Assembly (NCBI RefSeq): GCF_001591665.1
Contig: NZ_BCVI01000062.1
Location: 1-63,810, forward strand
DNA length: 63,810 bases
Direction: 5' to 3'
Source of the DNA: Neobacillus soli NBRC 102451
GTDB taxonomy: Bacteria > Bacillota > Bacilli > Bacillales > Cytobacillaceae
Shown here: positions 8,237 through 17,117 of the stretch, one piece after another
How the letters are laid out: the number at the start of each line of letters is the position of its first letter
How positions within the stretch are numbered: the stretch's first letter is position 1
Made by a program: the position numbers and the translations under genes
The notes under the pieces: model-generated
The model's database searches: none
Seen by the model: the letters and a program-made list of their open reading frames with translations, nothing else
Told to the model about the DNA's origin: nothing

Positions 8237-10315
8237 ATGATTCCAGTAAAAATAGATCCCACATCAATAACTACAATAAAAGAAAAAGGTGTGGAATCCA
8301 TCGTCGATTGGTTCGATCAGCATAAACAAACGTTCTATATACTTGGTTGGTCTTATCTTAGTAATCAACAGCAAATGGAAGAGCTTTTTTACCGGTCCAT
8401 TATAAAAGTCCACAAGGAATTGCCTCGATTTAAAAATGAAACATCATTCGAAACGTGGGTTACATCCATTTTCATACATATCTGCCGGGAGCTTTCTGAT
8501 ATCAGAAGTTTACAAGCTTCAGAGGAAAGTGAACAACATAAGGATTTATTTAAAGCACTCGGTCAGTTGAAAGAGAATGAGAAAGAAGCGGTGGTCCTTA
8601 CATATGTAAAAGGATTTTCTCAAGAGGAAACGGCGCATCTTCTCCAAGTTTCGGTGGAAAAGATGAAGGGGCTTTTATTTTCCGGAATTCAGTCACTTAG
8701 AAAAGAACTGGGATACGGACCCTTTAATGGTTGTAAGGAGTATCATAAGGATTACATCGATTACTTAGAAAGAACCCTGGATCGGTCGGAAAAGATTGAT
8801 TTAGAGATACATATTTATCATTGTCAAGACTGTCAGGAGGATTTGGCAACATTCCAGGATGTCATGTTAACCATGTTAAATCTTACTGAAAGGATTGGAG
8901 ATTTCCAGGTGCCATCTGATTTCATGGAGAACGTCAAAGCTAAGCTGGCAGAAAAGGAAAAGCACAAACAACTGAAGAACAAGAAACGTAAAAGAATGGG
9001 GATTGTTTTTGCAAGTATTTTCGCATTATTAATCGGTATAGAATTTTTTACAGGTGCTTTTACCAACCTCTACTATACATATACAGAAGAAGATCCCCAA
9101 TTGCGTGCCTTTCTGCAACAGGGCCTGAGTGAAAGGCTGAACCTGGAAGCAGAAAGCGATGGGGTGAAAATTAAGATCAAGAGTGCAATTGCTGATGATG
9201 TTCAGACGCTTGTTTTTTATGAAATAGAAGATACAAAGGAAGACTATCAATACTTGATGAATACTGATGATGGGGTTTCTGTGGAGAACAAACATGAAAT
9301 CATGAGCCGTGAAGCGTATCCAAGGTACTATCCTCCTGACCTTGAATCGGATGTAAATAACAAAGAAAAGAACGTGTATCAAGGGAAGATTAGTTTGCCG
9401 CCACTCTCCACAGATAATGGGAAAATCAAACTTAAGATTACAAGACTTCAGAAATTGATTCATAATTCCCCTGATCGGAATTCTTTTAGGGCTAACATGG
9501 AAATGGAATATGAATTTGGGAAGTGGAACTTCGAGATCCCTGTAACAAAACAGCCTTCCATTGAATATGCGTTGGATGAAGAAACAGAAGTCGAGGGGAT
9601 TCCGGTTAGATTTGATAAATTAACCATTGCTCCAACAGCGACGATTCTGCAATATGCTTTTAATAATGAACAGCCAGAGAAGCGGATAGAAGCTCTTATT
9701 TTTGACAATCTAGAAGTGAACCATAAAAAAGTGAAAGCTGATATGTATGGCAGCTCTTTTTTGGACTCACCCCAAGACATGAATTGGAGTACTTTTCAGG
9801 CACACTTTGACCCTTTTTTTGGGGAAAAGCCAAAAGAGGTTAACGTTCAATACGGATCTATTTATTTAACTGTTGAAGACCAAAAAACCATCGAACTGGA
9901 TGCTACTAGAGGATATCCTCAAACCTTTGAATATGGAGGCAGTACAATCTCCATTGACAAGGTGGAAGTTGGACAGCCTGCCATTGTTGTCATAAGCAAT
10001 CATGAAATTAAGAACCGGGCATATCAGGCGCTTGACATCAATATTGTCAGTGAGGATGAAAATGAAACTAGTTCAATGGAGATGAATTCTGAAGGAGTGC
10101 TCGTTGATAAAAACGGGATTGAATACGATATAAATGAAAACCATGTCGCATATGAAAAACTCGAGCAGCCCCGTTATTTCGTTACCGTTCAAGGCTTGGA
10201 GTTACACAGTGACAACGCTGGAGAGAAAGTGATTCCTAAAAGGCTGGAGATTCATGGATATAATACAACGAAATATTTGGATGATGTTGTTAAGATTTCG
10301 TTAGCTCCTAAATAA
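8237..10315 (+). CDS. ECF-like sigma factor fused to zinc anti-sigma and membrane DUF4179-type domain
   Basis: A 692-residue fusion. Residues ~25-90 resemble sigma region 2 and ~105-157 sigma region 4 (LKENEKEAVVLTYVKGFSQE, then an HTH). Residues ~165-210 form a zinc anti-sigma domain with the H192-x3-C196-x2-C199 signature. A lysine-rich stop-transfer precedes a single membrane helix at 254-275, and ~415 residues follow outside the membrane, resembling the DUF4179/DUF5643 domains found in Bacillus anti-sigma-like proteins. Normally sigma and anti-sigma are separate, so activation here probably needs proteolysis or conformational release (inference). The ATG follows a G-rich ribosome site. 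No ECF-type autoregulatory promoter was recognised upstream. Confidence 0.8.
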   Translation: MIPVKIDPTSITTIKEKGVESIVDWFDQHKQTFYILGWSYLSNQQQMEELFYRSIIKVHKELPRFKNETSFETWVTSIFIHICRELSDIRSLQASEESEQHKDLFKALGQLKENEKEAVVLTYVKGFSQEETAHLLQVSVEKMKGLLFSGIQSLRKELGYGPFNGCKEYHKDYIDYLERTLDRSEKIDLEIHIYHCQDCQEDLATFQDVMLTMLNLTERIGDFQVPSDFMENVKAKLAEKEKHKQLKNKKRKRMGIVFASIFALLIGIEFFTGAFTNLYYTYTEEDPQLRAFLQQGLSERLNLEAESDGVKIKIKSAIADDVQTLVFYEIEDTKEDYQYLMNTDDGVSVENKHEIMSREAYPRYYPPDLESDVNNKEKNVYQGKISLPPLSTDNGKIKLKITRLQKLIHNSPDRNSFRANMEMEYEFGKWNFEIPVTKQPSIEYALDEETEVEGIPVRFDKLTIAPTATILQYAFNNEQPEKRIEALIFDNLEVNHKKVKADMYGSSFLDSPQDMNWSTFQAHFDPFFGEKPKEVNVQYGSIYLTVEDQKTIELDATRGYPQTFEYGGSTISIDKVEVGQPAIVVISNHEIKNRAYQALDINIVSEDENETSSMEMNSEGVLVDKNGIEYDINENHVAYEKLEQPRYFVTVQGLELHSDNAGEKVIPKRLEIHGYNTTKYLDDVVKISLAPK

Positions 10316-10375
10316 ACATTTGCTAGAAAACGCTTTTTTTTAACCAAAATGGAAAGTGGGTAAAATAAAACAAGT

Positions 10376-10410
10376 GAGGCATGGGACCGTTTTCCCATGC
10401 CTCGTTTTTT
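10376..10410. terminator. Bidirectional terminator
   Basis: Perfect 11-bp stem GAGGCATGGGA / TCCCATGCCTC with a 6-nt loop and a T run. It separates the converging sigma-fusion and phoX-like genes. Confidence 0.75.
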
Positions 10411-10463
10411 CCTTCATAAAAAGGACCGCAGGAGGATTCACTACGGTCAAAGAGTTGAGTTGA

Positions 10464-12233
10464 TTACTTACCAAAGTTGAGTGAGGATAAATCAATATAA
10501 CCAATGTTACCAGGATTTTGCGAACCAACCATTAAATAAGATTTACCATTTAAATCATCGATTGCTTGAACTCCAGTGACTTCCCCTCCATCTGGAGCAG
10601 AAATGATACGGGAAAGTTTCTTAGTATCAACATTATAAGCCCATCCAACATTATTGGCATGTCTGTCGCTGTCTTCTGCAATGAATAACGTTCTATATTT
10701 TTCAGAGAAAGCAATATTGTCAGGGTTAGCAATTTTTTCAAGATTAGATTTGTTTCCATCCTTATCAGGAGCAGGAAGGTCTTCACCCGTTAGCAATGCA
10801 GACATGTCGGTTACGACATAATTACTATCAATTTTTTTGCCATCACGATCTTTTTGTCCTTTTGCTAAATTCATTTCATAAATAGCACCGGAACTTAATT
10901 TTGGTAATTGAATATCATCCACAGGATCACTAGAATTTTTAGTCATACCTTTCTCAACATAAGACATGGTCATATAGACTTTATTGTCGGCTTTGTTTAA
11001 CGTGAGAGTTTCCATTTTATTGAACTCGGAAGTTGCTCTCATAATAGCGCCATAACGGCGGGATTCCAAGAACGCGGCAACTTTCTCCATGCCTGGTTTC
11101 ACTTTTAGCCATTCTGTTTTGCCGCCACCATTGGAATTTGTTTTTATTTCTTTAAACCCATTTGCCTGGCCATAGGCTGCATCCGTTGTTGTTTCAAAAA
11201 TATCGCTGAATTTAGTGTTTTCAGCTAATTTCTTGACTTCTGCGTCTGTTGCATGTCCCAATTTGATCCATTCGATATCAGCCGCTCCACCATTTTGGTC
11301 GCTTGTTTGGTTCCATTTTGCAGCATACAACGTACCAGCAGATAAATCGTTTGCTTTGTCTGCCACATACATGAAGGACATCGTATAGCTGCCGTCATCA
11401 CCGAAGTAAGCTGTACGGTTATCTGGTGCTACTGTCACATTTTCAAAGGATAATCGTCCCATGCTGTAGTGTTTAACAGCTTTTGCTTTACCATTTGGAT
11501 GTACCTTTACTTCTGTTGTATGTCCATAAAGGTATGGATTTCCCACTGCATTAGGGTCTTGATAATAATTCTTTGCAAATGCTGTTACATTGGAAGTTGC
11601 TGGATTTGCTTCATGTGCACGGGCATCCGGCTCATACTCTTCACTGCCTAAATGGGTATTCCAAGGAGATAAGACACCTGCACAAGGGGTCCAAATGCCG
11701 CCATCTGCTGAAAAATCAATCGGATTGATATCCGTGATTTTCAGTTCACCCGTCTTCTTATCTTGTACCACTGTATTTAAATACAATGGCTTTGGCATAT
11801 TTCCGTAACCTTTTTCCGGAATACTTTCGAAGTGATTGACCATATATAATTTTCCGCTTTTTCCGTTGACACTAAAAAGTGAGTTCGCGTCAGGTGCTGT
11901 AGAAACAAATGGCTTGCCATCTTTATCTTTTATGATCTTACCATTAACATCATAAGCGGCGCCGACCACTTTGCCGTTAATGACTTCGCCTGGAAGCGCC
12001 AAAGATTTATATTCTAGAGGGACACTCTTTTGAGAACCATCGTTTAATGTAACAAGGGCTGATGCATCACTATACATAGAAGAACGTTCTGCTTCTGTAA
12101 CAGGAGCCTCCATTCCCACAAATTCCACTGATTTTACCGGAATCGGTTTATATGGATTAGCATGAACATTTACTGCAGAAGGGAAGAGGATTGCAGCACT
12201 TAATAATGGTACGAATATTTTGCTCTTTTTCAT
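10464..12233 (-). CDS. PhoX-like (DUF839) secreted phosphatase
   Basis: A 589-residue exported protein with a clear signal peptide (MKKSKIFVPLLSAAILF...VHA-NP). The rest matches the DUF839/PhoX beta-propeller family, calcium- and iron-dependent alkaline phosphatases releasing phosphate from organic esters. Recognisable segments are the TPCAGVLSPWNTHLGSEE block, where PhoX places a metal-ligand Cys and Glu pair, and IANPDNIAFSEKYRTLFIAEDS near the C-terminus. AGGAGGT lies upstream of the ATG. The upstream region has several TTTACT/TTTACA hexamers that might be PhoP half-sites, but their spacing is not the 11 bp expected, so regulation is unproven. Confidence 0.82.
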   Translation of the reverse strand: MKKSKIFVPLLSAAILFPSAVNVHANPYKPIPVKSVEFVGMEAPVTEAERSSMYSDASALVTLNDGSQKSVPLEYKSLALPGEVINGKVVGAAYDVNGKIIKDKDGKPFVSTAPDANSLFSVNGKSGKLYMVNHFESIPEKGYGNMPKPLYLNTVVQDKKTGELKITDINPIDFSADGGIWTPCAGVLSPWNTHLGSEEYEPDARAHEANPATSNVTAFAKNYYQDPNAVGNPYLYGHTTEVKVHPNGKAKAVKHYSMGRLSFENVTVAPDNRTAYFGDDGSYTMSFMYVADKANDLSAGTLYAAKWNQTSDQNGGAADIEWIKLGHATDAEVKKLAENTKFSDIFETTTDAAYGQANGFKEIKTNSNGGGKTEWLKVKPGMEKVAAFLESRRYGAIMRATSEFNKMETLTLNKADNKVYMTMSYVEKGMTKNSSDPVDDIQLPKLSSGAIYEMNLAKGQKDRDGKKIDSNYVVTDMSALLTGEDLPAPDKDGNKSNLEKIANPDNIAFSEKYRTLFIAEDSDRHANNVGWAYNVDTKKLSRIISAPDGGEVTGVQAIDDLNGKSYLMVGSQNPGNIGYIDLSSLNFGK

Positions 12234-12449
12234 TAAATAGTACCTCCTAATAGTTTGAAAGTTTTTAGTACTACTTAAATGATAGCCCGGGAGTATTAAC
12301 GGAATATTCTAGTATTGTAAAAAGTAAATAAAGATTTCTAGTAAATAAGTATTGCCCTCTATCTTTCTATTTCATAGGTCCAAAATACTCATACACAGAA
12401 AAGGGGAATATACGATGACCGGACCTCGATCGGTGACGGTCTGATAAAA

Positions 12450-12491
12450 GGGTCAGTCCCCCGCCGCTTTAACGCAACGGGGGACTGACCC
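12450..12491. repeat. GGGTCAGTCCCC palindromic repeat, copy 1
   Basis: A perfect 13-bp stem (GGGTCAGTCCCCC / GGGGGACTGACCC) around a 16-nt loop GCCGCTTTAACGCAAC. Degenerate copies occur at 19332, 34679 and 39514, so it is a dispersed mini-element. It lies in the 12234-12695 gap, where no other gene is visible. Confidence 0.75.
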
Positions 12492-12695
12492 TAAATTTTG
12501 TATTTATTATATTATGATACTTTCAGCATGAAATAGGCTCTTAAATCAGTAACAACTACCTAAACAGATTCATAATTTGTTGAAGGAGAGTACACTTATT
12601 ATTAGACGGTTTCATTTACACATAACACAAATTTCTTTGCTCAACTCTCTTACCAGGTGTCTAACCTGTTTAGTAAAAACAAAGGGGAGGAAAAA

Positions 12696-12977
12696 ATGCA
12701 TAATTTTCAGAATGGTTTACAATCATTAGGAATGGATCATTACCAAGTTGGTGAATTAATTCCTCTAAATCCTCAGAGCCAAGATATGCGAGTGTTTCGT
12801 TGCGGGGGCTTTGGTCGTTGTGGAGGCTTTGGTCGTTGCGGAGGCTTCGGTCGTTGCGGGGGGTTTGGTTGCGGCGGTTTCCGTTGTGGCGGCTGTGGTG
12901 GCTGTGGCGGCTGCTTTGGTTTTAGCTGCTTCGGTATCGGTTTCGGTTTTAGCTGTTTCGGTATCGGTTTTATTTAG
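12696..12977 (+). CDS. Heterocycloanthracin/sonorensin-type TOMM bacteriocin precursor
   Basis: A 93-residue precursor peptide. Residues 1-35 form an acidic/polar leader (FQNGLQSLGMDHYQVGELIP) like those of heterocycloanthracin/sonorensin precursors. Residues 36-93 form the core, rich in Cys, Gly and Phe: three exact CGGFGR repeats encoded by 18-bp units at 12801-12854, then CGGFG, CGGFR, CGG x3 and two FSCFGIGF-like ends. The core has 11 Cys and 2 Ser and no Thr, the substrates for thiazoline/oxazoline formation. GGGGAGG lies 5-6 nt before the ATG; the frame is open upstream, but this start fits the leader. The maturation genes follow after a hairpin. Antibacterial activity is inferred from family. 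Confidence 0.9.
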   Translation: MHNFQNGLQSLGMDHYQVGELIPLNPQSQDMRVFRCGGFGRCGGFGRCGGFGRCGGFGCGGFRCGGCGGCGGCFGFSCFGIGFGFSCFGIGFI

Positions 12978-13016
12978 TTGTTTTGGTGTCTCAGAAAAAA
13001 ATAATTCCTTTATGAT

Positions 13017-13066
13017 AAGAAAGTGCCCCCTGCATGGTCATGTGCCACAGGAGGCACTTCTTTTTG
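13017..13066 (+). terminator. Hairpin/attenuator between precursor and maturation genes
   Basis: AGAAAGTGCC-CCTG pairs with CAGG-GGCACTTCTTT, followed by T-rich sequence. Placed after the precursor and before the enzymes, it would give more precursor than enzyme mRNA. Confidence 0.65.
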
Positions 13067-13211
13067 ATATTATCAGGATTTATATCATTGGACTTTGAGA
13101 ATTGTCCAGCTCCAGGCGCCATGCGCTTTACTTATTAATCATAATGGACAAATAAATGAACATAAAATGATAGTGCATAATTAGGATTGATTTGAATTAA
13201 GGAGGAGCTGA

Positions 13212-15158
13212 ATGACAAAACTTAACTCGTCCACACGTTTAAAGGTCAAAAGGGATTCATTTTATCTGCCAGATTCAAAGGGTGGTGTGTATTTTAGAAA
13301 TAACTTAAGTTCATTCCGAATGGAAGGAAATACGATTTACCAATGGATTGAACAATTAGTACCGATGTTTAACGGGGAGCAATCATTGGGAGATTTAACA
13401 GAGGGATTAACAGTGCCGTATCGCAACAGGGTATATGAGATAGGAGAAACGTTGTACAAGAATGGCTTTGTTCGAGATGTTAGCCAAGATAGGACACATG
13501 ATTTAAACTCAAAAGTTCTAGAAAAGTATGCTTCACAAATCGAATTTATCGAGAATTTTGTAGATTCTGGCGCCTACCGTTTTCAAGAATACCGTCAAGC
13601 TAAAGTTCTTGCTATCGGTTCTGGATCCTTTATGGTTTCATTGGCTGCTGCATTAATTGAATCGGGACTTCCCAAATTCCACTTCATGTTGACCGATTCA
13701 GTACCTACAAATCAATTGCGGATACATGAGTTAGTACGCAATGCCTACAACGCTGACTCTGAAGTGGAGGTTGAGCAAGTACCATTTGAAAAAAGGGACG
13801 GAAGGAGTTTTTGGCAAGAAGCCTTGCATCCCTATGATTGGATTCTATATGTCTCTCAGGATGGAAATGTAAAAGAACTAAAGGATCTGAATATGGTTTG
13901 CAAAGAGCAAAGGAAAGGATTTTTTCCTGCCTTATGTTTAGACCAAGTGGGGCTTGCTGGTCCATTGGTTCATCCGGAATCAGAGGGTTGCTGGGAGTCG
14001 GCATGGCGCCGAACCCATCAATCTTCATTGCAATTAGATCGGCAGCCGCAATCTTTCTCTACAACTGCCGGAGCCATTCTGGCCAATGTCACCGTATTCG
14101 AATTTTTCAAGAAGGCTACAGGAATTGCCGGGTCAAATCAGAGTAACCAAATTTACAAACTTGATCTTGAAACGCTGGAAGGAGACTGGATTTCTTACAT
14201 CAGACATCCATTGGTTACAAATAAAAATGTCTCGCCAAGACTGGTGGATGATCTTGATGTAAGGATAAAGCAAGAAAAGAGTAAAAACGAACCTTCGAGT
14301 AACCTCTTGGAATACTTCAGTCTATTGACTTCAGAAGAAACAGGGATTTTCCATACCTGGGAGGAGCGAAACTTGAAACAGCTTCCTCTTTCGCAGTGCT
14401 ATGTTCAAGCGGTTAATCCAGTGTCTGAGGGACCAGCAGACCTCCTTCCAGAGGTTGTCTGTTCGGGTTTTACACATGAGGAGGCAAAGAGGGAAGCGGG
14501 ACTGACTGGTATTGAAATGTATGTTTCACAAATGATCAAGGGATGTAGTGATCAAAAAGATATGGCTGATGAAAACATACCAGGTGGTTTAATAGGCATT
14601 GGTGCAGGGGAAACAATTGAAGAGGCCGTTTGTCGCGGCTTGCAAGCCTATTTAGAGAAAGAATGGAGAAATAAAAAGGACGATCGACTGAAGCCTATTT
14701 TTCGCGTCCAACTGGGAGAAATTGAAGATCAACGCTGCAGATTTTATTTAAATGCTCTGACTACCTTAAATGGTGCACCGACCATCGGTTTAGAAAATGA
14801 AATACTAGGCTTCCCCGTAATATGGGTAAAGTCGCAGGGGCATCGGTACACGAGTACAGGTTTAAATATAACGTTGGCATTACGGAGTGCATTACAACAA
14901 GCGCTTTTGGATAATCAAAATCAGGTGCACGCAACCGAAAGGATATCGGAGTCAGCTGTTTTCTTGAAAGAAAAGGAATTTAAACTCGGAATCCCTTCTT
15001 GTGAAGAAATAACACAATTGGAGCTATTACAATCTTCCATTCAGGTCTTGAACCAAAACAGCAAACTTCTTTTCGTTTATGATCTTGGGTTCGAACCTTT
15101 TTTAAAACAGGAATTGGCAGGGGCGTATGGTGTGAAGGTTCGAGAGGAGGAATCCTAA
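13212..15158 (+). CDS. TOMM maturation protein, ThiF/E1-like with leader-binding N-terminus
   Basis: A 648-residue protein matching the 'putative thiazole-containing bacteriocin maturation protein' type found with heterocycloanthracin. The N-terminal ~80 residues look like a small winged-helix RRE (RiPP recognition element) that would bind the precursor leader. A Rossmann-like segment follows (VLAIGSGSFMVSLAAALIESG), as in E1/ThiF-like TOMM partners. The C-terminal half looks YcaO-related but degenerate (GLIGIGAGETIEEAVCRGLQAYLEKEW). GGAGGAG precedes the ATG. Its TAA shares one base with the ATG of the next gene, indicating translational coupling. It probably presents the precursor to the cyclodehydratase. 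Confidence 0.82.
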   Translation: MTKLNSSTRLKVKRDSFYLPDSKGGVYFRNNLSSFRMEGNTIYQWIEQLVPMFNGEQSLGDLTEGLTVPYRNRVYEIGETLYKNGFVRDVSQDRTHDLNSKVLEKYASQIEFIENFVDSGAYRFQEYRQAKVLAIGSGSFMVSLAAALIESGLPKFHFMLTDSVPTNQLRIHELVRNAYNADSEVEVEQVPFEKRDGRSFWQEALHPYDWILYVSQDGNVKELKDLNMVCKEQRKGFFPALCLDQVGLAGPLVHPESEGCWESAWRRTHQSSLQLDRQPQSFSTTAGAILANVTVFEFFKKATGIAGSNQSNQIYKLDLETLEGDWISYIRHPLVTNKNVSPRLVDDLDVRIKQEKSKNEPSSNLLEYFSLLTSEETGIFHTWEERNLKQLPLSQCYVQAVNPVSEGPADLLPEVVCSGFTHEEAKREAGLTGIEMYVSQMIKGCSDQKDMADENIPGGLIGIGAGETIEEAVCRGLQAYLEKEWRNKKDDRLKPIFRVQLGEIEDQRCRFYLNALTTLNGAPTIGLENEILGFPVIWVKSQGHRYTSTGLNITLALRSALQQALLDNQNQVHATERISESAVFLKEKEFKLGIPSCEEITQLELLQSSIQVLNQNSKLLFVYDLGFEPFLKQELAGAYGVKVREEES

Positions 15159-17095
15159 TGGCCGCCCATATTCTCATTGACGGAGAGGGTTTATTAGCGG
15201 ATTATGCCTTTAATCAATTGTCCGGCAATTATCTCGTAAGGCGTCAAAGCCTATTAGAAGAGGTACCCGAAGAAACAGAATTAGCTCTGGTGTTGCACGA
15301 TGCCTGGAATCCAGCCATTCATCAAAAAGCGGAAGAAAAATACAGAAACACAGGTATCCCGTGGCTTCGAGGTTTCGTTTCATTTGGGGAGGGAATCATT
15401 GGTCCTTTAGTTCGCCCCGATACACCGGGATGTTCTTACTGCGCTGACATACGGCGCTTGATAGCTGGAACCGATCGAAAAGAAATGTTGCAGCTACAGC
15501 TAAGGAATGCAGCAGGAGAAAGTGTCATGCAAGATGCATGGGCATCAAGAACAGGACTATCACAAATGGCAACTTTGATATGTAACGAAGTTCAAAAGGT
15601 TCTTCAAGGAGAACCCAGCAATTTAGAAGAAAGAGTGTTCATTATTAACCTAAGAACGTTAACCAATTCTAATCACCTTTTCTTACCTAATCCCTTGTGC
15701 CCGATTTGCAGGCCATTACCTGATGATACACCAGAATTAGCCCAAATTAGGTTAGAATCTAGCCCTAAATTAAATAGCCGAGATTATCGCTGCCGTTCGA
15801 TGGATGAATTTAAAACAGTACTAGTCAAAGACTATCTGGATTACCGTACTGGTGTCATGAATGGAAAAATTCAAGATTTCACGCTGCCATTTGCTGATGT
15901 TTTAGTGAACATGCCGTTATTTGAAGCGGACGAGGGAGTCGCTGGCAGGTCTAATTCTTATGAAATGAGTGAGCTAACTGCCATTTTAGAGGGATTGGAA
16001 CGATATTGCGGGATCGAGCCTCGCGGCAAGAGGACGGTAGTTCGTGATAGTTATCATAATTTAAAGCAAAATGCCCTAAATCCTGCAAGAGTAGGTTTGC
16101 ATGAAAAAGAACAATATTCAACGCCTCATTTTCCGTTTAAACCGTTTGATCCTGATGACCCAATGAATTGGGTCTGGGGCTATTCGTTTTTACAAGAACG
16201 TCCGATACTGGTTCCGGAGTTACTCGCCTATTACAGTTTGGGCTATGGGGAGGGCATTGTTTATGAAACCTCTAATGGATGTGCCTTAGGGGGAAGTTTA
16301 GAAGAAGCTATTTTTCATGCCATTATGGAAGTTGTCGAGCGGGATTCATTCTTGTTAACTTGGTATGCAAAACTCCCCCTTCCGCGTCTTGACCTTAGTT
16401 CGACAAACGATAAAGAATTACAGCTGATGGTCGACCGTATGCGTGAGGTGGCGGGATATGACCTTCATTTTTTCAATTCGACGATGGAAAATAAGATTCC
16501 AAGCGTGTGGGCAGTGGCAAAAAACAGAAGATCCAAGGGTGTAAACCTCATTTGTGCAGCCGGAGCTAACCCTGATCCAGTAAGGGCTGTAAAAAGCGCA
16601 ATTTACGAGCTTGCAGGAATGATGGTGCATGATGAAAAATTGGAGGCAAACCAGCAGAAATATGAACATATGTTACAGAACCCTTACGAAGTACGTACCA
16701 TGGAGGACCATGGTTTGCTCTACGGGCTGCGAGAAGCAGAGGAACGGCTGAATTTTTTATTGGATGATCAACGTCCATTACGTACGTTTGCAGAAGAATT
16801 CAAGGAGCCGCCCAAAAATACTGATTTGAAGGAAGATCTTCAGGATATTCTTCAGAAGTTCCGCAGGCTAGATCTGGAGGTCATTGTGGTGGACCAAACA
16901 ACACCGATAACCAAACGGAATGGATTATTCTGTGTGAAAGTATTGATCCCTGGTATGTTACCGATGACATTCGGACATCACCTGACCCGTGTGAAAGGGC
17001 TGGAGAGGGTCCTTAGCGTGCCAATGAAACTTGGATTTATGAAACAGCCATTATCGTATGAACAGCTTAATCCCTATCCCCACCCATTCCCATAA
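15158..17095 (+). CDS. TOMM cyclodehydratase (E1-like + YcaO fusion)
   Basis: A 645-residue SagC-SagD-type fusion. The N-terminal ~220 residues are E1-like with zinc-binding cysteine pairs (CSYCADI and CPICRPL). The C-terminal part is a YcaO domain with the ATP/Mg glutamate motifs (EGLERYCG; GGSLEEAIFHAIMEVVERD) and ends in a proline-rich PYPHPFP, the PxPxP C-terminus typical of azoline-forming YcaO enzymes. It would use ATP to cyclise Cys and Ser side chains of the precursor core to thiazolines and oxazolines. It is coupled to the preceding gene by a 1-base overlap. Confidence 0.9.
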   Translation: MAAHILIDGEGLLADYAFNQLSGNYLVRRQSLLEEVPEETELALVLHDAWNPAIHQKAEEKYRNTGIPWLRGFVSFGEGIIGPLVRPDTPGCSYCADIRRLIAGTDRKEMLQLQLRNAAGESVMQDAWASRTGLSQMATLICNEVQKVLQGEPSNLEERVFIINLRTLTNSNHLFLPNPLCPICRPLPDDTPELAQIRLESSPKLNSRDYRCRSMDEFKTVLVKDYLDYRTGVMNGKIQDFTLPFADVLVNMPLFEADEGVAGRSNSYEMSELTAILEGLERYCGIEPRGKRTVVRDSYHNLKQNALNPARVGLHEKEQYSTPHFPFKPFDPDDPMNWVWGYSFLQERPILVPELLAYYSLGYGEGIVYETSNGCALGGSLEEAIFHAIMEVVERDSFLLTWYAKLPLPRLDLSSTNDKELQLMVDRMREVAGYDLHFFNSTMENKIPSVWAVAKNRRSKGVNLICAAGANPDPVRAVKSAIYELAGMMVHDEKLEANQQKYEHMLQNPYEVRTMEDHGLLYGLREAEERLNFLLDDQRPLRTFAEEFKEPPKNTDLKEDLQDILQKFRRLDLEVIVVDQTTPITKRNGLFCVKVLIPGMLPMTFGHHLTRVKGLERVLSVPMKLGFMKQPLSYEQLNPYPHPFP

Positions 17096-17117
17096 TTGAA
17101 AAGTAGGAGGTGTAAGA

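Noticed and set aside
12234..12400. PhoP boxes upstream of the phoX-like gene
   Set aside because: TTTACT/TTTACA hexamers are present but not at the 11-bp period of Pho boxes; left as an unproven possibility.
12811..13098. Val/Ala-rich open frame across the bacteriocin gene
   Set aside because: It is the +1 shadow of the Cys-Gly repeat region; it lacks a ribosome site and its composition is an artefact of GGC/TGT repeats.
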